Assembly: GCF_003001815.1 (NCBI RefSeq)
Contig: NZ_PVMZ01000025.1
Location: forward strand, 62,001 to 126,000
From: Actinoplanes italicus
Lineage (GTDB): Bacteria > Actinomycetota > Actinomycetes > Mycobacteriales > Micromonosporaceae
Reading direction: 5' to 3'
DNA length: 64,000 bases
Shown here one piece after another: positions 24,452 to 33,653 of this stretch. The notes below the pieces were generated by a model, which saw nothing but the letters and a program-made list of their open reading frames with translations, had not been told where the DNA came from and searched no databases. Position 1 is the first letter of the stretch. Each line of letters starts with the position of its first letter. Made by a program: the position numbers and the translations under genes.

Positions 24452-25798
24452 ATGCGCCTGCTCACCTCGCTGCACTCCGCCGACGACCGGCCCGGGGCGG
24501 TGGTCGCGCTGGACGGGGCGCTGTCCCGTCACGAACTGCTCGCCCGCGCCGGCGGCGTGGCCGCCCGGCTGCGGGGCCTTCCGATCGTGGCGGTGGACGC
24601 CGTTCCATCGCTGTCGACGATCGTCACGGTGACCGGGGCGCTGCTGGCCGGGGTGCCGATCGTGCCGATCCCGCCGGACGCCGGCGTCCTCGAACGCGAG
24701 CACATCCTGCGCGACTCCGGAGCGACGGTGCTGCCGGACCTGCCACCGCCGGCGGGTGACGTCCCCGCGGAGCCGTCGGCGAATGCCGCCGCTCTCGTCC
24801 TCTACACCAGCGGGACCACGGGCGCGCCCAAGGGCGTGGTCATCTCCCGGGCCGCGATCGCCGCCGACCTGGACGCCCTCGCCGGGGCCTGGCAGTGGAC
24901 CGCCGACGACACCCTGGTGCACGGCCTGCCGCTCTATCACGTGCACGGCCTGGTCCTCGGCGTCCTCGGGCCGCTGCGGATCGGCTCCAGGTTGATCCAC
25001 ACCGGAAGACCGACCCCGCGGGCGTACGCCGAAAGCCGCGGAAGCATGTACTTCGGCGTACCCACCGTCTGGTCGCGGATCGCCGCCGACCCGTCCGCCG
25101 CCCGCGCCCTCGCCCCGGCCCGGCTGCTCGTCTCCGGCAGCGCCCCGCTCCCGGTCCCGGTCTTCGACGACCTCGCCACGCTCACCGGGCAGTCCCCGGT
25201 CGAGCGGTACGGCATGACCGAGACGCTGATCACGGTCAGCGCCCGCTCCGACGGCGAACGCCGCCCCGGACACGTCGGCCTGCCCCTGCCGGGCATCGGG
25301 ACCCGGCTCGTCGACGAGACCGGCGCGCCGCTGCCCAACGACGGCCGGACGATCGGCCACCTGCAGGTGCAGGGACCCACCCTGCTCGACGGCTATCTGC
25401 GCGACGGCGGGGTACGCCCACCCGACCTCGCCGACGGCTGGTATCCGACCGGTGACGTGGCCACCATCGGCCCGGACGGCTGGCACCGCATCGTCGGGCG
25501 CGCCTCCACCGACCTGATCAAGTCGGGCGGCTACCGGGTCGGCGCCGGCGAGGTCGAGGACGCGCTGCTGCTGCACCCGGCCGTACGGGAGGCCGCCGTG
25601 GTCGGCGTCCCGCACCCGGACCTGGGCGAACAGATCACCGCCTTCGTGGTCGCCGAGCCGGTCGGCGCGGCCGAGCTGATCGACTTCGTGGCAGCCCGGC
25701 TCGCGGCGCACAAGCGCCCCCGGGTGGTGCACCTGGTCGGCAGCCTGCCCCGCAACGCCATGGGCAAGGTGCAGAAGAGTTTGCTCACGACCGAATGA
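24452..25798 (+). CDS. Acyl-CoA synthetase (AMP-binding, MatB-like)
   Basis: 448 residues. ANL motifs: LVLYTSGTTGAPKGVVISRAA, GLPLYHVHGL, VERYGMTETLITVSA, DGWYPTGDVATIGPDGWHRIVGR, STDLIKSGGYRVGAGEVE and the catalytic Lys in LPRNAMGKVQKSLL. It is short, close in length to malonyl-CoA synthetases and short-chain acyl ligases; substrate cannot be fixed from sequence. The start may be GTG 24449 or ATG 24452. It is divergent from the ABC exporter and followed within 20 bp by the GGDEF/EAL gene. Confidence 0.85.
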   Translation: MRLLTSLHSADDRPGAVVALDGALSRHELLARAGGVAARLRGLPIVAVDAVPSLSTIVTVTGALLAGVPIVPIPPDAGVLEREHILRDSGATVLPDLPPPAGDVPAEPSANAAALVLYTSGTTGAPKGVVISRAAIAADLDALAGAWQWTADDTLVHGLPLYHVHGLVLGVLGPLRIGSRLIHTGRPTPRAYAESRGSMYFGVPTVWSRIAADPSAARALAPARLLVSGSAPLPVPVFDDLATLTGQSPVERYGMTETLITVSARSDGERRPGHVGLPLPGIGTRLVDETGAPLPNDGRTIGHLQVQGPTLLDGYLRDGGVRPPDLADGWYPTGDVATIGPDGWHRIVGRASTDLIKSGGYRVGAGEVEDALLLHPAVREAAVVGVPHPDLGEQITAFVVAEPVGAAELIDFVAARLAAHKRPRVVHLVGSLPRNAMGKVQKSLLTTE

Positions 25799-25814
25799 CT
25801 CAAGCGGCACCCCC

Positions 25815-28094
25815 ATGGTGCCGATCGAAGGGCTCGTGACGAGACCATCCCTCCGCCCGGCCACCGCCGTGCTCGCCCTGACGGCGGTCTGGCTGCTGGT
25901 GGCCGTCGCGTTCGGCGTCGCCGGCGTGCTGATGCCGGTGCCGGCGTGGTTGTTGTGGCCGTCCGCCATCGGAGCGACCGGCACGGCGATGCTGGCCTGC
26001 CGGATCGCCGCGGCGACCGGGCAGCCGGTGATCAGTGCCTTCTGGCGGCGGATCACGGCGACGATGGTCTGGCTCTGCGTCGGATCCGTCCTGCAGCTCG
26101 GCCACCGCCTGTTCATCGCCGACACCGAGGAGCTCACACCCGCGGCCGGCGCCTGCTTCGCGGTGGCGGCCGCGTTCGGGATGATGGCCGTCGTCCGGCT
26201 GCCGCACCCGCGCCGCACCTGGCGTGCCGGAGTAGCGACCGGCCTGGACATGGCCATCGTCGTCACCGCCGCGGCCATCGTCTTCAGCCACTTCCTCTGG
26301 AGCGCCGACAACCCGGCCATCGGTGGCGGCGCTGCGACCGCGGCGTTCCTCATGATCGTGATGATCGCCGGCTCCGCGGCGGTGGCCGCGGTCATCAAGG
26401 CCGGTGTCACCGGCGCCGGGCCGGTACTCGCCCCCGCGCTGTGGACGCTGACGCCGATCGGGCTGCTCTCTCCCGCTGCCTGGATCCTGACCCCGGTCCT
26501 GGCACCCTGGCCGCATCTGGACCCTTCGGTGGCATCCCTGCCGGTGGCCTCTCTCCTCGTCTCGGCCGCCGCGTGGGTGCAGGCCCGGACGAACACCTCC
26601 GGCCGTGCCGCGGCGGCGCAGCCCACGATCGTCCGGCGTCACGGCGCGTGGCGCAGTATCAGCGTGGTCCCGTACCTCGCCGTCGCCGCGGTAGCCACGA
26701 TGCTGACCGTCGTGACAGTGCGCAACGGGTATCTGTCCTCGGGTCTGGCCTGCGGTTCCGTAGTGCTCACCGTTCTCGTGGTGACCCGGCAGCTCCTCGC
26801 GCTGCTCGACAACGCCGTACTGCTCGACCGCCTGGACTCCCAGGCCAACCACGACGACCTCACCGGGCTCCCGAATCGCCGCCTGTTCACCTCCACGCTG
26901 GCCCGGCGGACCGCGCCGACCACGGTCGCGGTCTGCGACCTGGACGGCTTCGCGGCGCTCAACGATCAGCTCGGCGACGAGACCGGCGACGCGCTGCTGC
27001 GCGCCGCTGCGGAGCGGGTCGGCACGGTCACCGGCCGGGACGCGGTGGTGGCCCGGCTGCTCGGCGACGAGTTCGGCCTCCTCGTCCCGGGCGGCGACAC
27101 CCTGCTCGCCGAGCGGTTGGTGCTCGCTTTCCGTACTCCCCTGCGGGTCGATTCCCGCGATCTGCTGGTCACCGTGACCGCCGGGGTCGCCACCGGCGCC
27201 GGCGACGAGGTGCCCGACCTGCTGCGCCGCGCCGAGGTGGCGCTGCAGGCCGCCAAGTACACCGGCGCCGACCGCAGCCGCGAGCACAGCGGCGCACTCG
27301 ACGCCACCGCACAGCACCACGCCGAACTCGCCGCCGCGCTGCGCCGCGGTCTGGAACTCGGCGAGTTCCGCCTGCTCTACCAGCCGATCGTGGAGCTGCC
27401 CAGCGGCGCCGTCACCGGGGTCGAGGCGCTGGTCCGCTGGCAGCCCACCGACAAGCCGATCGTCTCGCCGGCCGAGTTCATCCCGGTCGCCGAGCACAGC
27501 GGCCTGATCATCGACCTGGGCGCGTGGATCCTCGACCAGGCCTGCGCCGACGCGGCCGCCTGGCAGCGCGGCCACGGCCCGTCCGGTCCGCGGGTCAACA
27601 TCAACGTCTCGGCGCGGCAGCTGCTCGACCCGGACCTTCCCGGCCTGGTCGCCAGCGCCCTGCACCGGCACGGGCTCGACCCGGACCGGATCACCATCGA
27701 GATAACCGAGACCGCGGTCTTCGCCGGTGGCGCGGCCCTCGAGACGGTACGGGAACTCCGCGAGCTCGGCGTGGGTCTGGCGCTCGACGACTTCGGCACC
27801 GGGCACAGCTCGCTGACTCTGCTGCGGACCTGCCCGGTCACCACGCTCAAGGTCGACAAGTCGTTCATCGACGACCTCAACGGCACCGCCGAGCAGGAGG
27901 CGATCGCCTCGTCGCTGAGCACGATCGCCAGCACGCTCGGTCTGCGCGCGGTCGCCGAGGGTGTCGAGACGCGCGATCAGGCGGACCGGCTGCACGCGCT
28001 CGGCTACCGCTACGCCCAGGGCTACTACTTCGCCCGGCCGGTCCCGGCCGCCGACATCGCGGCGCTGCTGGCCGACCCGGTACCGGTGCCGTGA
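25815..28094 (+). CDS. Membrane-bound GGDEF-EAL protein (cyclic di-GMP turnover)
   Basis: 759 residues. Several N-terminal hydrophobic helices (to ~330) precede a GGDEF domain (DDLTGLPNRRLF, active-site motif altered to LGDEF in ARLLGDEFGLLVPG) and an EAL domain (GVEALVRWQ, NVSARQLLDPDL, EITETAVF, LALDDFGTGHSSL, TLKVDKSFIDDL, GVETRDQADRL). The EAL metal and catalytic residues (E, N, E, DD, K, E) look complete, so phosphodiesterase activity is likely; the altered GGDEF may be a weak cyclase or a GTP sensor. The start is uncertain, with a GTG at 25836 as an alternative. Confidence 0.88.
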   Translation: MVPIEGLVTRPSLRPATAVLALTAVWLLVAVAFGVAGVLMPVPAWLLWPSAIGATGTAMLACRIAAATGQPVISAFWRRITATMVWLCVGSVLQLGHRLFIADTEELTPAAGACFAVAAAFGMMAVVRLPHPRRTWRAGVATGLDMAIVVTAAAIVFSHFLWSADNPAIGGGAATAAFLMIVMIAGSAAVAAVIKAGVTGAGPVLAPALWTLTPIGLLSPAAWILTPVLAPWPHLDPSVASLPVASLLVSAAAWVQARTNTSGRAAAAQPTIVRRHGAWRSISVVPYLAVAAVATMLTVVTVRNGYLSSGLACGSVVLTVLVVTRQLLALLDNAVLLDRLDSQANHDDLTGLPNRRLFTSTLARRTAPTTVAVCDLDGFAALNDQLGDETGDALLRAAAERVGTVTGRDAVVARLLGDEFGLLVPGGDTLLAERLVLAFRTPLRVDSRDLLVTVTAGVATGAGDEVPDLLRRAEVALQAAKYTGADRSREHSGALDATAQHHAELAAALRRGLELGEFRLLYQPIVELPSGAVTGVEALVRWQPTDKPIVSPAEFIPVAEHSGLIIDLGAWILDQACADAAAWQRGHGPSGPRVNINVSARQLLDPDLPGLVASALHRHGLDPDRITIEITETAVFAGGAALETVRELRELGVGLALDDFGTGHSSLTLLRTCPVTTLKVDKSFIDDLNGTAEQEAIASSLSTIASTLGLRAVAEGVETRDQADRLHALGYRYAQGYYFARPVPAADIAALLADPVPVP

Positions 28095-28150
28095 AAACCC
28101 ATGCCGAATCTCAACACCACCGATACAAAGGATCGATATAGTCCCCGCCC

Positions 28151-28927
28151 GTGCGCCCCCTTTTCGCAGCCAGCGACATGCACGGCCATCGCGCCGAGTT
28201 CCGCGCCGCCCTCCGTGACAGCGGCCTCGTCGACGCGGCCGGAGACTGGTCCGGCGCCGACGCCCGGCTGTGGGTGCTCGGCGACTACTTCGACCGCGGC
28301 CCGGACGGGATCGGCGTCGTCGACGACATCCGCCGGCTCACCGTGCAGGCGGCGGCCGCCGGCGGTGAGGTGGGCGCGCTGCTCGGCAATCACGAGGCCC
28401 ATCTGGTGGCGGCACACCGGTTCGGCGTCGCACCGATCCCCGGATGGTCGGCCCGCACCGACGGCTACTACGGCGCCTGGCTGACCCTGGGCGGCCGCCA
28501 GGACGACATGCGCCGCCTGACCGGCGAGCACCTCGCCTGGCTGGAGGCCCTGCCGGCGATGGCGCTGATCGACGGGCACCTGCTGATGCACTGCGACAGC
28601 ACCCGTTATCTGGAGTTCGGCGACACCGTCGAGGCCGTCAACAAGGCGGTCGCCGGTCATCTCGCCGGACACGACCCGGGCGAGTGGCTCACCTTCTGCT
28701 CGCGGGTCAGCGGGCGCGGCGAGCTGCATTCGCCGGAGGCCGCCGGGTTCCTTCTCTCCGCCTTCGGCGGCTCGCTCATCGTCCATGGCCACAGCACGTT
28801 GATCAGCTCGTTCGGCCTCAGCCGGGAGCAGGCACGCAGGCCCCATCGGTACGGCGGAGGCCGTGTCCTGGCGATCGACGGCGGCGTCTTCGAGGGCGGC
28901 GTCGTGCTCGTCACCCGTCTGATCTGA
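28151..28927 (+). CDS. Calcineurin-like metallophosphoesterase
   Basis: 258 residues from a GTG. Metal-binding motifs in order: ASDMHGH (D-x-H), LGDYFDRGPDG (GDxxDRG), LLGNHEAHL (GNHE) and a late IVHGHSTL (GH). This is the PPP/ApaH-like layout of Ser/Thr phosphatases and diadenosine tetraphosphatases; no further specificity is evident. An AT-rich GATATAGT about 16 bp upstream may be a -10 element, since ACAAAG and a short leader lie between the GGDEF/EAL stop and this start. Confidence 0.85.
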   Translation: MRPLFAASDMHGHRAEFRAALRDSGLVDAAGDWSGADARLWVLGDYFDRGPDGIGVVDDIRRLTVQAAAAGGEVGALLGNHEAHLVAAHRFGVAPIPGWSARTDGYYGAWLTLGGRQDDMRRLTGEHLAWLEALPAMALIDGHLLMHCDSTRYLEFGDTVEAVNKAVAGHLAGHDPGEWLTFCSRVSGRGELHSPEAAGFLLSAFGGSLIVHGHSTLISSFGLSREQARRPHRYGGGRVLAIDGGVFEGGVVLVTRLI

Positions 28928-29039
28928 GGACGGTCCCTCTCCCCAGGGGTTGCGACCGTACGGTACCGTTCTGCCGCGCCGGCTCACAGGCACCTTCTTC
29001 GATGCCGGTATGTCCGATAACAGCGGAACGGGGCAGCGA

Positions 29040-30017
29040 GTGAAGAGACGTTTGGGTGTGATGGCCTCCGCCGTCGCGGTGGTCCTGAGTGGCTGCACGT
29101 CGGACTCCGGCACGGTCGATACGCCAGAGCTCGAGGCCAGGGGGACCGTGCTCACCACCGTGCAGCCGACCCGGCAGGACCTGACCAACCAGATCAGCCT
29201 GAGCGGCAAGGTCACCATCAACCCGGTGTTCGGGATCGTGGCCCCGGTCGCCGGCGAGCTCCGGTTCACCACCCGGCAGCCGACCACCGTGGCGGTCAGC
29301 CGCGACACGTGGGTGGCGTCGGTCTGGAACGACGGGGCCCCGCGCAAGGTCTTCGTGCCGGAGGGCGCCATGATGGCCGGCCGGCTCATGGCCGACCGCT
29401 CCGAGGTGTCCAAGGGCATGCCGATCGTGTCGGCCAAGCATGTCGGTTACGGCATCACGGCCGAGATCGACAGCGCGCAGGCGTACCGGATCTCCGGCGC
29501 GGTCAAGTCGATCAAGGCGCAGATCAAGAACGGTCCGGGACCGTTCGAGTGCGAGCCGGTCGGCACCATCGCTGCCCTGCCCGCCGGGACGTTCCCCGAG
29601 CCCGAACCCGAGAAGACCACGGCGCCGGCCGCCGGCCCGTCCGGCGCACCGGCCCCCATCGAGAACAAGGACCCGGCGGCGTCCGCCCCCGAGGGCTCCG
29701 AACCCACCGGGCTGCGGATCGTCTGCGTCGCCCCGGCCAAGGTACGGCTGATCAACGGCTCGGACGTGACGCTCGACGTCATCACCGGCCGGGTCGAGGA
29801 CGCGCTGGTGCTGCCGGTCGAGGCGGTCGCCGGCCTGCAGGGCAAGGGCAAGGTCGACCTGGTCGACGAGAACAAGCAGCGCACCACCATCGACGTCGAG
29901 CTGGGCATCTCCGACGGCAAGGTCGTCGAGATCAAAAAGGGCCTGACCGGCGGCGAGACCGTCGCGGTGCCCGGCCCCAACCTGCCCGCCCCCGACCCGG
30001 CCGAGGTGACCGGGTGA
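29040..30017 (+). CDS. Efflux periplasmic-adaptor-like lipoprotein (MacA/HlyD type)
   Basis: 325 residues from GTG at 29040, with a lipoprotein signal (VKRRLGVMASAVAVVLSGC). After it: RGTVLTTVQPTRQDLTNQISLSGKVTINPVFGIVAPVAGEL is adaptor-type, then a long Pro/Ala/Glu-rich stretch (~190-225), and DALVLPVEAVAGLQGKGKVDLVD with KVVEIKKGLTGGETVAVPGPN, the beta-barrel/membrane-proximal part. It is probably the surface-anchored partner of the ABC pair that follows. Stop overlaps the next GTG (GTGA), confirming one operon. An upstream ATG at 29010 is possible. Confidence 0.78.
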   Translation: MKRRLGVMASAVAVVLSGCTSDSGTVDTPELEARGTVLTTVQPTRQDLTNQISLSGKVTINPVFGIVAPVAGELRFTTRQPTTVAVSRDTWVASVWNDGAPRKVFVPEGAMMAGRLMADRSEVSKGMPIVSAKHVGYGITAEIDSAQAYRISGAVKSIKAQIKNGPGPFECEPVGTIAALPAGTFPEPEPEKTTAPAAGPSGAPAPIENKDPAASAPEGSEPTGLRIVCVAPAKVRLINGSDVTLDVITGRVEDALVLPVEAVAGLQGKGKVDLVDENKQRTTIDVELGISDGKVVEIKKGLTGGETVAVPGPNLPAPDPAEVTG

Positions 30018-30709
30018 CGGCTCTGATCCAGCTCTCCGGGATCACCAAGGTCCTCAAAGGCCAGGAGGAGCCCCGCACCATCCTCGACGGCGTCAATCTC
30101 GACGTGCACGCCGGAGAGAGCGTCGCCATCGTCGGACGGTCCGGCTCCGGCAAGAGCACCCTGCTCAGCGTGCTCGGCCTGTTCGACCGCGCCGACCAGG
30201 GCAGCTACATCCTGACCGGCGACGACATCAGCCGGCTGCCGGAACGCAAGGCCGCCAAGCTGCGCAGCTCGCACTTCGGTTTCGTGTTCCAGCGGTTCTT
30301 CCTGCTCAAGCACCTGACCGCGGCACAGAACGTGGCGATGGCCCTGGTCAACGGACAGGGCTGGCTGCCCCGGCGGCAACGTAAGGTCAAGGTGATGGCG
30401 GCGCTCGAGGAGGTCGGCATCGCCCATCTGGCGAAGAACCGGCCGTCCCGGATGTCCGGCGGTGAGCAGCAGCGGGTGGCGATCGCCCGGGCGCTGGTCC
30501 GCGAGCCGCGCATCCTGCTGGCCGACGAGCCGACCGGCGCCCTCGACACCGAGACCGGCGCCCTCGTGATCGACGCCCTGCAGGCGGTCACGGCACGTGG
30601 TTGTGCCCTGATCCTGGTCACGCACGACCGCGACCACGCGGCCCGGATGGGCCGGATCATGCACCTCGAAGCGGGCGTGCTCACCGAGCGGACCGGAGCC
30701 ACCGCATGA
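30014..30709 (+). CDS. MacB-type ABC transporter ATP-binding protein
   Basis: 231 residues. Walker A IVGRSGSGKSTLLSVL, Q-loop FGFVFQRFFLLKHLTAAQNVAM, signature RMSGGEQQRVAIARALV, Walker B ILLADEPTGALD and switch LVTHDRDHAA. This belongs to the LolD/MacB/FtsE branch, which powers mechanotransmission rather than direct transport across the membrane. GTG start overlaps the previous stop, and its own stop overlaps the permease ATG, so all three genes are translationally coupled. Substrate unknown; export of peptides, lipids or drugs is typical. Confidence 0.93.
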   Translation: MTALIQLSGITKVLKGQEEPRTILDGVNLDVHAGESVAIVGRSGSGKSTLLSVLGLFDRADQGSYILTGDDISRLPERKAAKLRSSHFGFVFQRFFLLKHLTAAQNVAMALVNGQGWLPRRQRKVKVMAALEEVGIAHLAKNRPSRMSGGEQQRVAIARALVREPRILLADEPTGALDTETGALVIDALQAVTARGCALILVTHDRDHAARMGRIMHLEAGVLTERTGATA

Positions 30710-32001
30710 GGCGCCTCTCCGGCCGCGGACGGTCGGCACTGATCATCGGGCTGCAGGGCATCCGAGCCCGTAAGACACGCACCCTGCTGTCGATGGTGAG
30801 CCTCTTCCTCGGCGTGCTCGCCGTCGTGGTGGTGCAGGCCGGCGCCAGCATCGCCGAGCGCGCGCTGCTCTCCGACATGGAGCTGTACGAGGGCGTCGAC
30901 GGCACCGTGGTGATGGACATGGGCGGCACGTCACCGCGGCTGGGCACCATTGTCACGAGCACGGTCGCCGGACGCTCCGACGCGGTCGCCATGACGAGCA
31001 TGCAGGCGATCATCGGTGAACCCGGGGTGCGGGCGGTCAATGAGGGCGGCGCCCCGTTCGACGGTTCCTGGGGCGATCCGGGCCCGCCGATGGAGTGCGA
31101 CGAGACCGGCTGCCGCGAGTTGCCGGCCGCGGAGATCCAACCCAAGGGCCAGGCCATTGAGGTACGCCTGACAGCGCTGACCGGCAATGTGCGGCAGTTC
31201 CGGCCGTACCGCCCGCAGTCGGGTCAATGGCTCGACTTCTCCACGATGCCGTCGCTCGGCCCGCGGCTGGTGCTCAACAAGGAGGCCGCGAAGGGCTTCG
31301 CGCAGTACAGCGTGCCCGCCGAGATGCGTGTGCCCGGCGCGTCGGCCAACATGACCCCGCACTTCGTGGGCGTTGTCGACGACGGTGACCAGCAGCCGCG
31401 CGCCTACGTGCGGCTGGACGAGCTGAGCCACTGGGTGCCGGAGGGTAAGCTCGTCGACCCGAACATGGGCGAGGTCCGGGTCCTGATGGTCGCCGGTACC
31501 CCGGTCGAGCAGGTCCTGTCCACCAAGCTCAAGGCGGTCGGGGTCGAGCCGATGGTTCGTACCGTCAACTCCAAGAAGGACATGGCCGACCAGCTGTCGC
31601 TGATGCGGCTGGTGTTCCTGGCGATGGCCGGGCTGGTGCTGCTGATCGGCGTGGCCGGCATCCTCAACGTCGGCCTCGCCACGGTCGGCGAGCGGGTCGA
31701 GGAGTTCGCGCTGCGCCGGGCGGTCGGCACGCCCCGTGCCCTGCTGGCCGGCATCGTCCTGGCCGAGACCCTGATCACCGGCCTGCTGACGGCCGCCCTG
31801 GCGATCGGGGCGAGCGCGCTGGCACTGAAGGCGGTGATCGCCTTCGCCGGCTCGTCGCAGCCGTTCCTGCAGGGCATGCAGTTCCCGTGGGAGGCCGGGG
31901 TGGCCGGCGTGATCGCCGGTCTGGTCGCGGGCGTGCTGGGCGGGTTCATCCCGGCCATCCGTGCGGCCGGTATCCCGATCGCCACCGTGATGCGCGCCTG
32001 A
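30706..32001 (+). CDS. MacB/FtsX-type ABC transporter permease
   Basis: 431 residues. TM1 is near residues 22-45 (LLSMVSLFLGVLAVVVVQAG), then a ~250-residue extracellular domain, and three C-terminal helices (LVFLAMAGLVLLIGVAGILNVGL, LLAGIVLAETLITGLLTAALAIG, GVAGVIAGLVAGVLGGFIPA) with the FtsX motif EEFALRRAVGTPRALL. It couples to the ATPase upstream and the adaptor lipoprotein. Start ATG overlaps the ATPase stop. A hairpin nine bases after the stop ends the operon. Confidence 0.92.
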   Translation: MRRLSGRGRSALIIGLQGIRARKTRTLLSMVSLFLGVLAVVVVQAGASIAERALLSDMELYEGVDGTVVMDMGGTSPRLGTIVTSTVAGRSDAVAMTSMQAIIGEPGVRAVNEGGAPFDGSWGDPGPPMECDETGCRELPAAEIQPKGQAIEVRLTALTGNVRQFRPYRPQSGQWLDFSTMPSLGPRLVLNKEAAKGFAQYSVPAEMRVPGASANMTPHFVGVVDDGDQQPRAYVRLDELSHWVPEGKLVDPNMGEVRVLMVAGTPVEQVLSTKLKAVGVEPMVRTVNSKKDMADQLSLMRLVFLAMAGLVLLIGVAGILNVGLATVGERVEEFALRRAVGTPRALLAGIVLAETLITGLLTAALAIGASALALKAVIAFAGSSQPFLQGMQFPWEAGVAGVIAGLVAGVLGGFIPAIRAAGIPIATVMRA

Positions 32002-32009
32002 CACTCGTT

Positions 32010-32042
32010 CCCGGCATCGGCTTTATGGTCGCCGATGCCGGG
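32010..32042. terminator. 12-bp perfect hairpin ending the MacAB-like operon
   Basis: CCCGGCATCGGC pairs with GCCGATGCCGGG across a 9-nt loop, beginning nine bases after the permease stop. The ~150 bp after it is AT-richer than average and probably holds the promoter of the sugar-binding lipoprotein gene. Confidence 0.75.
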
Positions 32043-32189
32043 ATCACCCGATAAATCAGCACTTAGCAGCCTGAGACAATTAAGGCCGACAATTCAATAA
32101 GTGGGGTAGAGCGGCGATCACCTCGTTGTTATCGTCAACATCCGTTCCGGGAATTGATCATTCGATTCGCAGATGACGGGGGCTCCTCC

Positions 32190-33173
32190 ATGCGAAGACG
32201 TTCTTTCGTGACCTTGAGCGCGGCAGGCGTGTGCTCGGTCCTGGCCGGCTGCGGCCGGGACAAGGACGGCTTCAACATGCGCGACGCGCCCAGGGGGCCG
32301 ATCATCCTGGGCTTCTCCCAGGTCGGCGCGGAGGGCGGCTGGCGCAAGGCGAACACGGCCTCGATCAAGAAGGCCGCCGAACGCAACCGGATCGACCTGA
32401 ACTTCAAGGACGCCGGCGGCGACCCGGAAAGACAGATCGCCGACGTCCACTCGTTCATCGACGCCAAGGTGAGCGTCATCGCCTTCGCCCCGGTGGTCGA
32501 GACCGGCTGGGGCGAAGTACTGAGGCGGGCGAGGGACGCGAAGATCCCGGTGGTGCTCACCGACCGCCTGATCGACGAGCCGGACACCTCACTCTGGGCC
32601 AGCTCGATCGGCGCCGAGTTCGCCGCCGAGGGCAACCTGGCCGCGCTCTACCTGGAGAACGACTACACCGCCGCCCAGCAGACGGTGAACGTCGTCCAGA
32701 TCCTCGGGGTGGCCGGCGCGACCCCGACCAAGCAGCGGGCCGAGGGCTTCGCCGCCACCGCCGCGAAGGGTGGCCGACTCAAGATCATCGACGAGGAGAC
32801 CGGCGACTGGACCAAGGACGGCGGCAAGGACGCCATGACCAAGCTGCTCCGCCGGAACAAGCGGATCGATGCGGTCTTCGCACAGAACGACGATATGGGA
32901 TTAGGCGCTGTTATCGCTCTCGAAGCGGTCGGTAAGGAACCGGGAAAAGAGCCAAAAATCGTCACCGTGGACGGCACGAAGGCGGCCCTTGAGGGCCTCA
33001 TCGCCGGAAAGCTGAACTACGTCGTCGAATGCAGCCCAGAAATCGGCGAGCCACTCATGGCCGTCGTGGTCGACCTGTTCCACGGCGGACGGGTGCAGAA
33101 ACAGATCAGGTCCGAGAAGGCGGTCTTCGACCCGCAGAACGCAGCCGACGAGATCGCCGACCGCACTTACTAG
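32190..33173 (+). CDS. Sugar-type substrate-binding lipoprotein (YtfQ/RbsB-like)
   Basis: 327 residues with a lipoprotein signal (RRRSFVTLSAAGVCSVLAGC). Periplasmic-binding-protein type I fold: ILGFSQVGAEGGWRKANTASIKKAAERN, QIADVHSFIDAKVSVIAFAPVVETGW, PVVLTDRLID, AVFAQNDDMGLGAVIALEAVGK, IVTVDGTKAALEGLIAGKLNYVVECSPEIG. It is most like galactofuranose/ribose-binding proteins of carbohydrate ABC importers. No permease or ATPase adjoins, so it is orphan here. A CTCCTCC-type sequence rather than a good ribosome site precedes the ATG. Its last codons and stop are the first copy of an 18-bp tandem repeat. Confidence 0.85.
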   Translation: MRRRSFVTLSAAGVCSVLAGCGRDKDGFNMRDAPRGPIILGFSQVGAEGGWRKANTASIKKAAERNRIDLNFKDAGGDPERQIADVHSFIDAKVSVIAFAPVVETGWGEVLRRARDAKIPVVLTDRLIDEPDTSLWASSIGAEFAAEGNLAALYLENDYTAAQQTVNVVQILGVAGATPTKQRAEGFAATAAKGGRLKIIDEETGDWTKDGGKDAMTKLLRRNKRIDAVFAQNDDMGLGAVIALEAVGKEPGKEPKIVTVDGTKAALEGLIAGKLNYVVECSPEIGEPLMAVVVDLFHGGRVQKQIRSEKAVFDPQNAADEIADRTY

Positions 33174-33233
33174 GGCCACGCAACTTACTAGGGCCACGCA
33201 ACTCACTAGGCCACGCAACTCACTGGGACACGC
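33165..33233. repeat. 18-bp direct repeats spanning a stop codon
   Basis: Unit ACTTACTAGGGCCACGCA occurs at 33165-33182 and 33183-33200, then as a 17-bp variant at 33201-33217 and a diverged copy to 33233. The first unit encodes the final Thr-Tyr-stop of the binding protein. Confidence 0.75.
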
Positions 33234-33600
33234 GCGGGCACGGCGGCCGCCAAGCCGTCTGCCCACCCCAGCCCTCCCGACCGGTCACCCGCCCCATCTC
33301 GCCCGCCCCATCCCACCGGTTCCCAGCCACTCACCCATCCCACCGCCCCGGCCCTCCTCCATGCCACCCGCCGTCCGTCTGGCGAGCCCGCCAGCCTGCC
33401 CGACCCGGTCTCCAGGTCATCCGGCCCGACGGCTGACAGACGGGATCTTGTGCCCCGTTACGGCCCCGGAGCAGTCCTGACGGCAACCGCGCACAGCATC
33501 GTCCGACTGTGGTGGATCTTGGATGCCGGCGATCACCAGGAAGAATCGCCGGAACGATGAGATGCGCACAAGATCTACCGAAGGCGCGAGTCAGCTGGCA
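33234..33600. other. Gene-free stretch with partial palindrome arms
   Basis: I see no gene with plausible coding character here. C-rich, low-complexity sequence (33240-33420) is followed by isolated half-sites of the 47-bp element: GATCTTGTG near 33443, GATCTTGG near 33515 and CACAAGATC at 33567-33575. The last two could pair over a longer (61-bp) span. They look like decayed copies. Confidence 0.5.
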
Positions 33601-33647
33601 GATCTTGTGAGGTTGTGGTCGCTGGAGCGGCGCAGCCGCACAAGATT
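33601..33647. repeat. 47-bp palindromic element, copy A
   Basis: Left arm GATCTTGTGAGGTT; right arm AGCCGCACAAGATT, pairing at 11 of 14 positions with G-T allowed at some mismatches. Total length is exactly 47 bp, as in the other four copies. The 8-bp tandem repeat follows it. Confidence 0.8.
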
Positions 33648-33653
33648 GCCCGC

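Noticed and set aside
32190..33173. Sugar ABC importer operon
   Set aside because: The preceding ABC genes are MacB-type efflux with their own adaptor and terminator, so the binding protein is not part of that operon.
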